From: Lactococcus ileimucosae
Lineage (GTDB): Bacteria; Bacillota; Bacilli; Lactobacillales; Streptococcaceae
DNA: 45,454 nt
Assembly (NCBI RefSeq): GCF_943193185.1
Contig: NZ_CALPDE010000018.1
Coordinates: forward strand, 1-45,454
Direction of reading: 5' to 3'
Below are positions 26,786 to 34,802 of the stretch, in pieces. The notes below the pieces were generated by a model. It had not been told where the DNA came from. It saw only the letters and a program-made list of their open reading frames with translations, and did no database searches. Both the position numbers and the translations under genes were made by a program. Position 1 is the first letter of the stretch; every line of letters begins with the position of its first letter.

Positions 26786-27691
26786 TTAATTTATTACCTT
26801 ATGTGGTTTTAAGATTCCTGATTTTTCGGGATGTTTCATATAGACAGCCAGAAGTTTTTCCTTATAAAATAAGGCCACTTTTTTTTCTGCATCTACATTT
26901 TCGAAATCAGACAGTTCAAATTTTTTGCCGACACGTACTGCTTCTGCTTGCTCAGACTTTAAGTCAACACGAGGTAAGTCAGATACAGCGACTTCTTTTG
27001 GCTGCAGTATCTGTCCAAGTTCTTCCAGTTTCGCGTATTCTTCAATTTGCTCTAAGGTCAAAGCATCGTCAATCTGTAAACCATTGGCAGATGTTCTTTG
27101 CAATTTTGACATATGTCCTGCATAACCTAAAGCAGCAGCTAAATCTACAGCAAGCGTGCGGACATAAGTTCCCTTGCTGCAGGCTACACGAAAAGTAAAA
27201 CGCGCACAATCTTCCTTAAAAGTAATTGGGCTTGTACGCACGAATTCTTTTATCATCACTTGGCGTATGGGACGCTCAACATTCTCTCCCGCACGCGCAT
27301 ATTCATAAAGACGTTTGCCCTTTACTTTAACAGCAGAATACATCGGTGGTATTTGTTGAATTTCGCCTAGAAATTTTGTCATTGCGGTATCAATCGTTTC
27401 CTCAGATAGATGTGTAGGAACTTTCGTTACCTCGATAACTGCCCCTTCCGCATCCTCAGTTTCTGTCGAAAATCCTAAAGTTACTTCGCCTTCATAGACT
27501 TTTCCTGACTCTTCCATGTACTCTAAAAGCCGTGTTGCTTTTCCTACTGCGATAGGAAGAACTCCTGTCACTTGGGGGTCAAGAGTACCTCCATGTCCGA
27601 TTTTTTTTGTTTTCAATATCCCACGCAGCTTTGCCACGACATCAAAAGATGTCCAACCTGCTTCTTTATATACATTCAGAATTCCGTTCAT
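26786..27691 (-). CDS. truB: tRNA pseudouridine-55 synthase
   Basis: 301 residues. It modifies U55 in the T-loop of tRNAs. The catalytic Asp is in GHGGTLDPQVTGVLPIAVGKATRL; motif KGTYVRTLAVDLAAALGY and the RTSANGLQIDDALTLEQIE region are typical, with a C-terminal PUA-like part. The ATG is only 9 nt downstream of an extended -10 (TGCTATAAT, 27701-27709), so the transcript would have a leader of about 3 nt with no ribosome site. Confidence 0.96.
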   Translation of the reverse strand: MNGILNVYKEAGWTSFDVVAKLRGILKTKKIGHGGTLDPQVTGVLPIAVGKATRLLEYMEESGKVYEGEVTLGFSTETEDAEGAVIEVTKVPTHLSEETIDTAMTKFLGEIQQIPPMYSAVKVKGKRLYEYARAGENVERPIRQVMIKEFVRTSPITFKEDCARFTFRVACSKGTYVRTLAVDLAAALGYAGHMSKLQRTSANGLQIDDALTLEQIEEYAKLEELGQILQPKEVAVSDLPRVDLKSEQAEAVRVGKKFELSDFENVDAEKKVALFYKEKLLAVYMKHPEKSGILKPHKVIN

Positions 27692-27700
27692 AGCTCAATC

Positions 27701-27709
27701 ATTATAGCA
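27701..27709 (-). promoter_or_regulatory. truB promoter, implying a near-leaderless mRNA
   Basis: TGCTATAAT on the minus strand with the hexamer at 27701-27706. The predicted transcription start is about 3 nt before the truB ATG. The -35 (CTGAAA, 17 nt upstream) is weak. Confidence 0.55.
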
Positions 27710-27803
27710 CTTTTTCAAACTTATTTCAGCTAGAAGTTTCTGTTAAAGTAAGATTATATCTCAAAACAACTTGACTCAAGCTCCTTTGGAAAAAAAGATC
27801 GTA

Positions 27804-27932
27804 TCATACCATATTTTCCCTTTTAAAAGCCAGCACTAAAAATAAAAAATAACGCCCAAGTTTAGCAATGACGTTATTTATAGAATAATGAAAGGCTCTC
27901 CCTTCTTCATACAGCTTCAGAATCTTGGTCAT
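27804..27932 (-). CDS. Possible 42-residue small protein
   Basis: An ATG at 27932 has AAAGGA 5 nt upstream and lies 24 nt downstream of a good promoter (27956-27984). The product would have an amphipathic basic N-terminal half, MTKILKLYEEGRAFHY, and a hydrophobic C-terminal stretch, YFLFLVLAF. Against it, a terminator-like hairpin (27847-27879) falls inside the frame, so transcripts may end before the stop codon. I do not recognise the sequence. It could be a small membrane peptide, or the region could be an untranslated small RNA. Confidence 0.3.
   Translation of the reverse strand: MTKILKLYEEGRAFHYSINNVIAKLGRYFLFLVLAFKRENMV
27847..27879 (-). terminator. Minus-strand terminator downstream of the VOC gene / small transcript
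   Basis: AAATAACG (27847-27854) pairs with CGTTATTT (27872-27879) across a 17-nt loop. On the minus strand a long T-rich run follows. It may end the VOC gene transcript (a 130-nt 3' tail) or a short transcript starting near 27950. Confidence 0.6.
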
Positions 27933-27955
27933 GCAAGTCCTTTTTCTTTAACTGC

Positions 27956-27984
27956 ATTATACACCGCTTTGTATAGGAGAGCAA
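27956..27984 (-). promoter_or_regulatory. Promoter between the VOC gene and truB
   Basis: -35 TTGCTC (27979-27984), 17-nt spacer, perfect -10 TATAAT (27956-27961) on the minus strand. Together with the hairpin at 27847-27879 it defines a transcript of about 100 nt. Confidence 0.45.
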
Positions 27985-28008
27985 GACAGATAAGTTAGAT
28001 GCTGTGCT

Positions 28009-28461
28009 TCATCTGGCAGCATTTTTAGAATAAGGTTGTGCATGCAACATCCAGTGCACACCATACTTATCAGTAAAATCCCCCATAGCACCGCCCCAAA
28101 ATTGTTCTTCAAAGGCCATATTGACCGTCACTTGATTACTCTCAGACAGATGTTGCCAAAAAGCTTTAGCTTCTGCCATGGCTTCCGCATCTTCCGAATT
28201 CACATCTAACATGATAGACACACCGCTATAGCCTAACTCTTCTCCTTTAAAATTATCCGCAGCCATAATCGTTACGCCTAAAACATCAAACTGACTGTGC
28301 ATGGTCATCTCTGCAGCTTGATCGGCTGCAACACCAAAATCTGCTGCTTGTTCTGTACCAACAGCTACACGGTGAATATTTTTCGCCCCTAAAACTTTTT
28401 CGTAGTAAACCAGCGCCTCTTTCGTATTGTTGAGCGCGATATAAGGATGTACATGAGCCAT
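28009..28461 (-). CDS. VOC family protein (PhnB/glyoxalase-like)
   Basis: A 150-residue protein of the vicinal-oxygen-chelate fold, in the PhnB-like subgroup (IALNNTKEALVYYEKVLGAKNIHR at the start, FWGGAMGDFTDKYGVHWMLHAQ at the end). Such proteins bind a metal in a beta-alpha-beta barrel and are often of unknown substrate; no resistance or glyoxalase assignment is justified. It is probably monocistronic, upstream of the small transcript described at 27804-27984. Confidence 0.85.
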   Translation of the reverse strand: MAHVHPYIALNNTKEALVYYEKVLGAKNIHRVAVGTEQAADFGVAADQAAEMTMHSQFDVLGVTIMAADNFKGEELGYSGVSIMLDVNSEDAEAMAEAKAFWQHLSESNQVTVNMAFEEQFWGGAMGDFTDKYGVHWMLHAQPYSKNAAR

Positions 28462-28545
28462 AATAACCCCTTTCTGTATAGAGAAATTCTTATCTTTATT
28501 TTATCAAAAGAAAGGGCTTACCACTAATGATTTAAGGGTGGCAGA

Positions 28546-30000
28546 TTAATCAACTTGTCGCAATTTCTTTTCCGAAATCTCATAGTGAATATCTGCTACT
28601 TTTTTCACAAAAGTTTTATCATGGGAAGTCAAAATGATTGTTCCCAGATAGCTTTTGATAAACTTTTCCAAAGCTTCTATCGTTTCTAAGTCAATAAAAT
28701 TCGTCGGTTCATCTAGAATTAAAAGATTTGAGGGTTGGATAAAGGTCTGTGCCAAAACAGCTTTTGTCGCCTGCCCACCAGATAATTTATGGACAGCTGT
28801 TCGCATCTGACTGTGATTAAAACCTAACTGTACGAGAAGACTGCGAATGAAAGGCTCATCGTAATCACTCTGTCCAGTCAGATATTGCAGCAAAGGCAAC
28901 TCCGAGTGAAGTTCATAATCCAGCTGCCCATAGCTGGCTATTTTAAGCTTTGGCGATAAAGTCAGGTGATCATCTCCTGCTATAATTTTTCGCAACAGAC
29001 TCGATTTTCCCGAACCATTTGCCCCTGAAAGAGCAATCACTTTTCCTAGAGGAAACTGGAAATTAACTTTGTCCAGCAGGATTTCTTCGCCTGCTTTTAC
29101 TGTCAACCCGTCTGCCATGATGGGAAATTTGTTGTGTAAGACGAGACTCTGAGGGAGAGGAAATCTGAGTTCTCGCTCTTCTTCTCGCTTTTCAAAGTCG
29201 CCAAGCTTGTCTAACCTTGTGTTCATGGCTTTCACTTGCCGCTGTGCTGCCTTTTGTACACTGTCTTTGGACTTGGTTGCCGAATAGCGGTCAGGCTTTA
29301 TCGCACGTTTCAAATTTTTAGCAACATTGTCTGCCTGCTTGGCTATTTTAGCTTCTTTCGTGGCAATGGCACGCTCTAAAAGTGCTTTTTCCTTTGCCAG
29401 CTTCTCATTATAGCGTACAACCTCTAGGGCAGCCTTCTCTTTTTCTTGGGCATAGCTCTGATAGTTGCCGCTATAGACCGTCACTTGTCCCTCGGCGACT
29501 TCCCATATCTTCTGTACTGTCGCATTAAGAAAAGAACGGTCATGGGACACGATAAGCACAGTGCCATAGTAATACTGGATTTCCTTAACCAACTCTTCAA
29601 TACTTTCTTTATCCAAATGCGTGGTTGGTTCATCTAATAATAAACCTTGAGGATATTGGGCTAAAACTTGGCTAAGCATAAACTTACGCTGCTGCCCGCC
29701 AGACAAGTTTTCATAAGCCTGAGCAGGCACCTGCATCCGTGACAACCACTCATAGTCAAGAGCATCCCCAGCTTCACTGCCAATTTGTCTCAGATATTCA
29801 AAATCAATATGATGCTCAATCTTACCATAATCAGGCTTTAGCTGTTCCGCAATAAGTTGAAGCAAAGTCGATTTCCCTTGCCCATTGGCACCGATTATTC
29901 CTATCTTTTCTCCTTCATAGACCGTCAAGTGTTCCATCTCTACAATATCTTGGTCTTTAAAACTCACTCTAACATTTTTCATCTCTAGTGCTAAAGGCAT
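28546..30000 (-). CDS. ABC-F ATPase, Msr/Lsa-like antibiotic-resistance type
   Basis: 484 residues with two ABC domains and no membrane helices. First Walker A GANGQGKST, signature LSGGQ, Walker B LLLDEPTTHLD; second GANGSGKSS, LSGGQATKA, LLILDEPTNFID. The interdomain linker (about residues 185-275) is long and basic, as in ribosome-protecting ABC-F proteins that dislodge macrolides, lincosamides, streptogramin A or pleuromutilins. The overall pattern (NKFPIMADGLTV, IILTSHDKTFV) recalls Msr(D)/Mel. L. garvieae is also known for lsa(D), which I cannot exclude. An attenuator leader (30043-30216) precedes the gene, typical of drug-inducible members. The drug spectrum cannot be read from sequence. 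Confidence 0.88.
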   Translation of the reverse strand: MPLALEMKNVRVSFKDQDIVEMEHLTVYEGEKIGIIGANGQGKSTLLQLIAEQLKPDYGKIEHHIDFEYLRQIGSEAGDALDYEWLSRMQVPAQAYENLSGGQQRKFMLSQVLAQYPQGLLLDEPTTHLDKESIEELVKEIQYYYGTVLIVSHDRSFLNATVQKIWEVAEGQVTVYSGNYQSYAQEKEKAALEVVRYNEKLAKEKALLERAIATKEAKIAKQADNVAKNLKRAIKPDRYSATKSKDSVQKAAQRQVKAMNTRLDKLGDFEKREEERELRFPLPQSLVLHNKFPIMADGLTVKAGEEILLDKVNFQFPLGKVIALSGANGSGKSSLLRKIIAGDDHLTLSPKLKIASYGQLDYELHSELPLLQYLTGQSDYDEPFIRSLLVQLGFNHSQMRTAVHKLSGGQATKAVLAQTFIQPSNLLILDEPTNFIDLETIEALEKFIKSYLGTIILTSHDKTFVKKVADIHYEISEKKLRQVD

Positions 30001-30024
30001 CTTTTTCCTCCAAATATGTTCTGA

Positions 30025-30122
30025 AGGGTCGTATGAAGACAGAGAAAAAAGCGGTTGCCCGCTTTCTTAATAATTTCTAAAAAAGTGCAGACCACACCCT
30101 TGAAATTCTGATTACAGACCCT
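30025..30122 (-). promoter_or_regulatory. Attenuator leader with competing hairpins before the ABC-F gene
   Basis: On the minus strand, AGGGTC (30117-30122), and alternatively AAGGGT near 30098-30103, can pair with GACCCT (30025-30030). That pairing encloses the terminator hairpin. A second pairing, TGCAAACCA with TGGTCTGCA, would link the leader-peptide ribosome site with the middle of the leader. CTAAAA/TTTTAG brackets the leader-peptide stop. The leader is therefore able to fold in alternative ways depending on ribosome position. Confidence 0.55.
30043..30065 (-). terminator. Attenuator terminator upstream of the ABC-F gene
   Basis: AAAGCGG-GCAA-CCGCTTT (stem arms at 30059-30065 and 30048-30054) followed by a T-run on the minus strand. 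It lies 42 nt before the ABC-F ATG and after the leader peptide. Confidence 0.8.
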
Positions 30123-30136
30123 AAAAATATGCAATT

Positions 30137-30172
30137 TTAGAGTTTATTCCAGATTTTCATTGATGCTGTCAT
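30137..30172 (-). CDS. Leader peptide MTASMKIWNKL of the ABC-F gene
   Basis: An 11-codon ORF (ATG 30172, TAA 30137-30139) with a strong ribosome site AGGAAGGAG 8 nt upstream. It lies between the promoter and the attenuator terminator. Short leader peptides at this position govern drug-dependent attenuation of msr(D), erm and vga/lsa-type genes: a drug-stalled ribosome changes the RNA fold. The product itself presumably has no role beyond its translation. Confidence 0.7.
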   Translation of the reverse strand: MTASMKIWNKL

Positions 30173-30204
30173 GGTTTGCACTCCTTCCTGTTCGTTATAA
30201 ATTT

Positions 30205-30232
30205 ATTTTAGCACAAAGACAGGCGAGAGCAA
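30205..30232 (-). promoter_or_regulatory. Promoter of the ABC-F leader/gene
   Basis: On the minus strand, -35 TTGCTC, a 16-nt spacer and an extended -10 TGCTAAAAT. It lies about 35 nt upstream of the leader peptide ATG. Confidence 0.65.
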
Positions 30233-30279
30233 AAAGATTTACAATCTGATTCTCAATGGCTATGAGAAACATAAAAAAC

Positions 30280-31215
30280 TTACTCTAGCAGTAAAAGCAT
30301 CTCTTTTAAGTGCTTCAAGTAAGCTTTTTTCAGTTGTGGTGGTTCTTCGACCACCAAGTGTTTACCAAAAGAGGTTAAATAATGTACCATATAGTTTAAC
30401 TCTGTCTCGTGATAACCGCCTGTCATATAAAAAATACCGTCAACTTCTTCCAATTCCATATTGGGATAACGATGCTTTAAAAAGGATTCCTTACCAAACT
30501 GCGTCAAGCGACAACGAAAGGGAATATTGTGAAACTCACTTTCATATGTTTTTTGGAACTCATCCAGTTCTGCCAGCGTGTAAGTGTGCTTAAAACGTTC
30601 TTCAAGGACGACATCAACCATGTAATCACAACGGTAAGTGCCCCACTGCTCTGCAAATATATCATAAGCACTGGAAAACCAAATCCCATCCCGATAAAAA
30701 ATTTCATTAAATTGTAAATGAAGTTCTGTCCTTTCATACTGGGTATAAGTCAGCGAAACAACCTTACTTTCCAAAATTGACTGCAAAATCAAAGCCAAAG
30801 CTTTCGGTGGATTAATCGGTGGCACACTATAATAATGCACGACTTTCAGGAGTTTATCCACTTCTTTTTGCTGGGCTTGAGGCAAAAGTGCAGATAACTT
30901 TTGTTGGATTTGTTCATAAGATTTTTCAAAAGGGGTGCTGGACAGTTGCCGCAGTGCAGATAAAGCAAAGAAAATCGAATGAATCTCGTCACTATTAAAG
31001 TAAACAGGGGGTAATAATTTTTGATTGATGATTTTATAGCCGCCATGTTTTCCCGTTTCGGAGTAATAGGCCAGACCCATTTGCCCCAAAGCTTCAACAT
31101 CCCGTAAAGCTGTCCGCCGTGAAATATTAAATTCTTGCATGAGGTCTTTGAGTTGAAACTCATGTTTGTCGCTGAGATAGATGAGTTCTTGGTTCAGACG
31201 TACTGATTTATCCAT
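30280..31215 (-). CDS. WYL-domain transcriptional regulator (YafY/DeoR-like)
   Basis: 311 residues. The N-terminal winged HTH (HTH_11) is visible in FQLKDLMQEFNISRRTALRDVEALGQMGL. A central WYL domain with variant motif (about residues 140-230) follows, then a WCX-like C-terminal extension. It is divergent from the oxidoreductase gene, with the 86-nt spacer carrying two palindromes, and most likely controls that gene and itself. The ligand is unknown. Confidence 0.9.
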   Translation of the reverse strand: MDKSVRLNQELIYLSDKHEFQLKDLMQEFNISRRTALRDVEALGQMGLAYYSETGKHGGYKIINQKLLPPVYFNSDEIHSIFFALSALRQLSSTPFEKSYEQIQQKLSALLPQAQQKEVDKLLKVVHYYSVPPINPPKALALILQSILESKVVSLTYTQYERTELHLQFNEIFYRDGIWFSSAYDIFAEQWGTYRCDYMVDVVLEERFKHTYTLAELDEFQKTYESEFHNIPFRCRLTQFGKESFLKHRYPNMELEEVDGIFYMTGGYHETELNYMVHYLTSFGKHLVVEEPPQLKKAYLKHLKEMLLLLE

Positions 31216-31234
31216 TTTATTTTTCTCCGTTTTT

Positions 31235-31278
31235 AATAGTGACTCATTTTGACACTATTTCGTTGTATACTAAGTATA
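31235..31278. promoter_or_regulatory. Two palindromes in the WYL-regulator/oxidoreductase divergent region
   Basis: AATAGTG (31235-31241) with CACTATT (31253-31259), and a perfect TATACT-A-AGTATA (31266-31278). The second contains the -10 TATACT used toward the oxidoreductase gene. Both are strong operator candidates for the WYL regulator. Confidence 0.6.
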
Positions 31279-31301
31279 TCAAAAGAAAGAAGATTTTATT
31301 T

Positions 31302-31958
31302 ATGAAAACTTTAGTAATCAACGCACATCCAGACTTTGCAAATCATGAACATTTTTCTGTTCAGCTGCAGGATAAATTTCTAGAACTTTACCACACACAT
31401 TTTCCAGAAAATGACCTAACCATTGTGAACCTTTATGAGGAAGACATTCCACGCATCGAGTCCGACTCACTCTGGGATGTTTGGGATAAACAAGCAGCCG
31501 GTAAGGAACTAAGCCCCTCTGAAAGTAAAATTGCTGAACGCAGTAACTTTTTATTAGAACAGTTTAAGGCTCACCAACGAATCGTTGTATCCACGCCTTT
31601 ACATAACTTCAACATCACCTCACGTATGAAGGACTATATTGATAACCTGATGATTGCCCGCGAAACTTTCCGTTATCTTGCTGCGCCAGATGAGCAAGGA
31701 AAAGTTTCAGAAGGCTTGATGAAAGACGGCTATAAGATGCTCATGCTTTTTGCCAGCGGCTCGGTCTATACAGCAGACAATATTTATAAATCTGTCGATA
31801 TTGCACCACACTATATGCAAACAATCTTCCAAGAAATGATGGGTTTTGACGACTTTCAGTTGGTGCGGGCAGAAGGTACGGCAACTCAGGATAAGGATAA
31901 GATTTTAAGCTCAGCTTTTACTGATTTGGAGCAGGAATTTAGACATTTTTATCAGTAA
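31302..31958 (+). CDS. FMN-dependent NAD(P)H oxidoreductase, azoreductase-like (Flavodoxin_2)
   Basis: About 218 residues from ATG 31302 (AAGAAAGAAG upstream); an in-frame ATG at 31239 would overlap the operators. It is a flavodoxin-like fold beginning MKTLVINAHPDF, with the FMN-binding STPLHNFNITSRMKDYIDNL segment characteristic of AzoR-type NADH:quinone/azo reductases. It reduces quinones or azo compounds with two electrons, probably in detoxification. Divergent from the WYL regulator, and ends at a strong terminator. Confidence 0.88.
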   Translation: MKTLVINAHPDFANHEHFSVQLQDKFLELYHTHFPENDLTIVNLYEEDIPRIESDSLWDVWDKQAAGKELSPSESKIAERSNFLLEQFKAHQRIVVSTPLHNFNITSRMKDYIDNLMIARETFRYLAAPDEQGKVSEGLMKDGYKMLMLFASGSVYTADNIYKSVDIAPHYMQTIFQEMMGFDDFQLVRAEGTATQDKDKILSSAFTDLEQEFRHFYQ

Positions 31959-31974
31959 AAGTGTCGTCAGTAAA

Positions 31975-32007
31975 AACGCCAATGTGTTAATCGCATTGGC
32001 GTTTTTT
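31975..32007. terminator. Bidirectional terminator between oxidoreductase and mannoside operon
   Basis: AACGCCAATG (31975-31984) and CATTGGCGTT (31994-32003), 10-bp stem, with A- and T-runs on either side. Confidence 0.9.
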
Positions 32008-32032
32008 GGTGTACTGAACAAAAAAGCAGTCA

Positions 32033-33919
32033 CTAAGACTGCGTATCGGTGAGAAATTCAAGAATTTCTTTTTCGCTCCCTTTCAGCAGGATGCTGTGTT
32101 CTGAGGAATCTATAATTTTAAGTAAGGTACCGTAAATTTGTTCTAACTCTTTGATTGAGCGGTCTTTAATACACATCAGAAAGACATACCTTACTTTTTC
32201 TTTTCCCCATGTCAGCTCTTCTTTGACGCGCATAAAAGCAATAATCGGTTTTTTCACCTCCGAAACATCTAGAGGATGCGGTGTAGCGAAAGATTCTAAA
32301 GACGTAAAGGATAACTTCTCACGTTCCAAACATGATTCAATAAATCCTTCTTCAGCATAACCTCTTTCGATTAGTTTTTGACCCATGAACAAGATGGCTT
32401 GCCCAATGGTGTTTATTTTCTCATCTAAGAAAATAAAGTCTTCTGAAATAAGCTCTGAAAACTCTTCTGAGAATATCTGAGCTTTTTTCTGGAAAAAATT
32501 AGCTTGGAAGCTAGAAATATTTTCAATGTCTTCAGCAGATAAAATCGGTGAAAGCTTAATTACCGGATGTCCAGGCAAGTTAAAGTCCAAAGTCGTTAAG
32601 ACTAAGTCTTCCGTAATCTCTGTTTGACTTATCTCCTGAACAGTAAGAATTCTCGAAATCAAAATATTAGGAAAAATCTTTCTCAATCGGGCCATCAAAA
32701 ATTGAAAAACGCCTTGTCCACTTGCACTAATGAGTACAGCTAAAACGGGTGTTTGACTGCTTTCATGCTCTTTTAAAACTTGTATATGCAAAGCAATATA
32801 GGCAACCTCATCCTCTGTTAAGAGTATCTCAAAATTTTCTCGGAGCGCCTTTGCAATGCTGAGACTGTCTTCAAAAGCAAGTGCATAATTTTTCTTAATA
32901 TCTTGTAAGTTAGGGTTGCGTACAGAGCGTCCCTTTCGTGCACGGGCAATAGCTTCTCGAATATGATTGACCACTACATCTAATAACTGTTCATTAGAAT
33001 TTCTTGTAATTCTATCTAATATTCTCTTTATTTTTCGTTCTTCGTCATTATGCTTTTCAGACTTCTGTTTATGCAAAGTTAGAAAGGCAGAAAAGGCAGT
33101 AGCAGCACCTTCTGAGAAATCAAGCACTGCAAGCTTAGTAAATTTCTTCCAAAACTTACGTACAGCTTCTTCAGCTTTCACCTCAAAAGAATCAAAAGTC
33201 ATTAATTTTTCCGAACTGGCTAAAAGATAGAGAAGCAAAAACTGATAGCTCTCATCACGTATAACTATTTTTTCTGATGTTAAGAAATCAGTCAATAAGT
33301 CCGCAATTCGTTTAAAATCTTCTACTTCATTTTTGCTCAAAAATATTTTAGGAACATTTTGTAAAATTTGTAGGAAGCGGTCCTCATCTTGGATAATTTT
33401 CCAGTTTTCATGATAAAAGTAATCTAAACAAGCCACAAAGATACTTTGGCGTTCTGCTTCTGCAAGTTCAATTAAAATACCTTTTTTAGAAATAACTGTT
33501 AAAGTCGCTCCCAGTTCTTCCAGAATTTGTTTAACTTTCGTTAAATCTTTTTCCAGAGTTGACTTACTGATAAAAAGTTGCTGGATAAAAGTTTGTTTGC
33601 TTATAGCTTCCTTTTTCTTCAATAGAGAAAATACTATAAAAGCCAAACGATCCTGCTGTGTCTCTGGTACAAAGTCACTAACAAGCTCCGCCTCCAGTAA
33701 CCTCACAAATGCTTCATCCGAACCTTTTAAAGAAACGCCAACATTTGGTTTTCTAATAAGTACCACATCACTCCCTTTAAGTGAAAAATCGATTGCCTTA
33801 AGGGTGTTTGAAACGGTCTTATTCGATACTTTCAAATGCTTCGCAATTTCCGAAATGGTTACTGTCTGATGAGCATGAATATACTCAAGGATAGCGCGTT
33901 CCCGCGGGTCAAGTTTCAA
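32033..33919 (-). CDS. PRD-containing transcriptional regulator (MtlR/ManR-like) of the mannoside operon
   Basis: 628 residues. HTH segments are at the start (TISEIAKHLKVSNKTVSNTLKAID) and near residue 110 (ISKQTFIQQLFISKSTLEKDL). PRD regions run to about residue 390 (second PRD with EDEVAYIALHIQVLKEH). An EIIB-like domain begins VLAVLISASGQGVFQ, where the usual Cys is Ser, and a C-terminal EIIA domain has His in SFATPHPLDVS. The start is TTG with GGGAGG 6 nt upstream, and it overlaps the ROK kinase end by 11 nt. It is the last gene of the operon and probably activates it according to PTS phosphorylation. Confidence 0.88.
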   Translation of the reverse strand: MKLDPRERAILEYIHAHQTVTISEIAKHLKVSNKTVSNTLKAIDFSLKGSDVVLIRKPNVGVSLKGSDEAFVRLLEAELVSDFVPETQQDRLAFIVFSLLKKKEAISKQTFIQQLFISKSTLEKDLTKVKQILEELGATLTVISKKGILIELAEAERQSIFVACLDYFYHENWKIIQDEDRFLQILQNVPKIFLSKNEVEDFKRIADLLTDFLTSEKIVIRDESYQFLLLYLLASSEKLMTFDSFEVKAEEAVRKFWKKFTKLAVLDFSEGAATAFSAFLTLHKQKSEKHNDEERKIKRILDRITRNSNEQLLDVVVNHIREAIARARKGRSVRNPNLQDIKKNYALAFEDSLSIAKALRENFEILLTEDEVAYIALHIQVLKEHESSQTPVLAVLISASGQGVFQFLMARLRKIFPNILISRILTVQEISQTEITEDLVLTTLDFNLPGHPVIKLSPILSAEDIENISSFQANFFQKKAQIFSEEFSELISEDFIFLDEKINTIGQAILFMGQKLIERGYAEEGFIESCLEREKLSFTSLESFATPHPLDVSEVKKPIIAFMRVKEELTWGKEKVRYVFLMCIKDRSIKELEQIYGTLLKIIDSSEHSILLKGSEKEILEFLTDTQS

Positions 33920-34802
33920 GAAAACCTCCCTTCAAAAAATGATATAAAGCCCCTAAAAGATTAGCATCATTACCAAACTTTCCAATCACTAAACGAGGAA
34001 ACATATAATTGGCACGTCTAGCCATAACTTGTTCGATGGTTTCATCTAGCATTCGTTTAAAATAAGGATTTTGACTTACAGCGCCGCCCACAACAATAAT
34101 TTCTGGATCAAGCGAATATTGTAAATTCAAAGCTGTGACAACTAAATAACTCAGTTGTTCTTTATAGAGTTTTTCTACCGTTTGGTCTTCTTGTGCCCTT
34201 TCAAATAACTCAAGTCCATTTCTGATAGAATAGCCCTTTTGATTGAGGTATTGCAGTAAACCATGAAAACCAATTTTCCCTCCTAAGGAAGCATAATGCT
34301 GCTCTTCAGGCGTGTTCTGAACTAACATATACCCCAGCTCTCCACCATTCTTATGTGCTCCTCGATGGATGTCTCCATTGATTAATATTGCTCCATCAAC
34401 TGCTGTACCAATGACAAACATAGCAGCGATACTTGCTCCCTGTGCACTCCCTCGCCAGTATTCTCCAAGCAAAGCACACTTGCCATCATTTTCAATACTC
34501 ATTGGCAACTGAATTCTTAAAGATAAGTCCCTTAAAAAAGGCTTCCCAATCAAGTATTCAAGAGCTGAGGATGTTGTTAAAAGTCCTGATTCATAGTCAA
34601 AAATACCAGGTGAACTTATGGCTACTCCTGACAAATTTTGATACGCTTTGCATAACTGGTCCATTCGTACCAACAATAACTCATAACTCTCTGGAATAAC
34701 TTCTGAATATTTTTCTATAATAGTGCCATCTTTTGAAAGCAAACCATATTTTAAAGCTGTCCCACCTATATCAAAAACCAAATAAACCATCTTTTTCCTC
34801 AT
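33909..34802 (-). CDS. ROK family sugar kinase
   Basis: 297 residues. The ATP phosphate-1 loop is FDIGGTALKYGLL; the catalytic Asp lies in MSIENDGKCALLGEY; GGELGYM follows. The zinc motif CxCGxxGC seen in many ROK kinases is absent, as in several Gram-positive ROK kinases of glycoside operons. It likely phosphorylates a hexose released by the mannosidase. The start overlaps the permease stop by 4 nt; ATG codon 5 is an alternative. Confidence 0.88.
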   Translation of the reverse strand: MRKKMVYLVFDIGGTALKYGLLSKDGTIIEKYSEVIPESYELLLVRMDQLCKAYQNLSGVAISSPGIFDYESGLLTTSSALEYLIGKPFLRDLSLRIQLPMSIENDGKCALLGEYWRGSAQGASIAAMFVIGTAVDGAILINGDIHRGAHKNGGELGYMLVQNTPEEQHYASLGGKIGFHGLLQYLNQKGYSIRNGLELFERAQEDQTVEKLYKEQLSYLVVTALNLQYSLDPEIIVVGGAVSQNPYFKRMLDETIEQVMARRANYMFPRLVIGKFGNDANLLGALYHFLKGGFLET

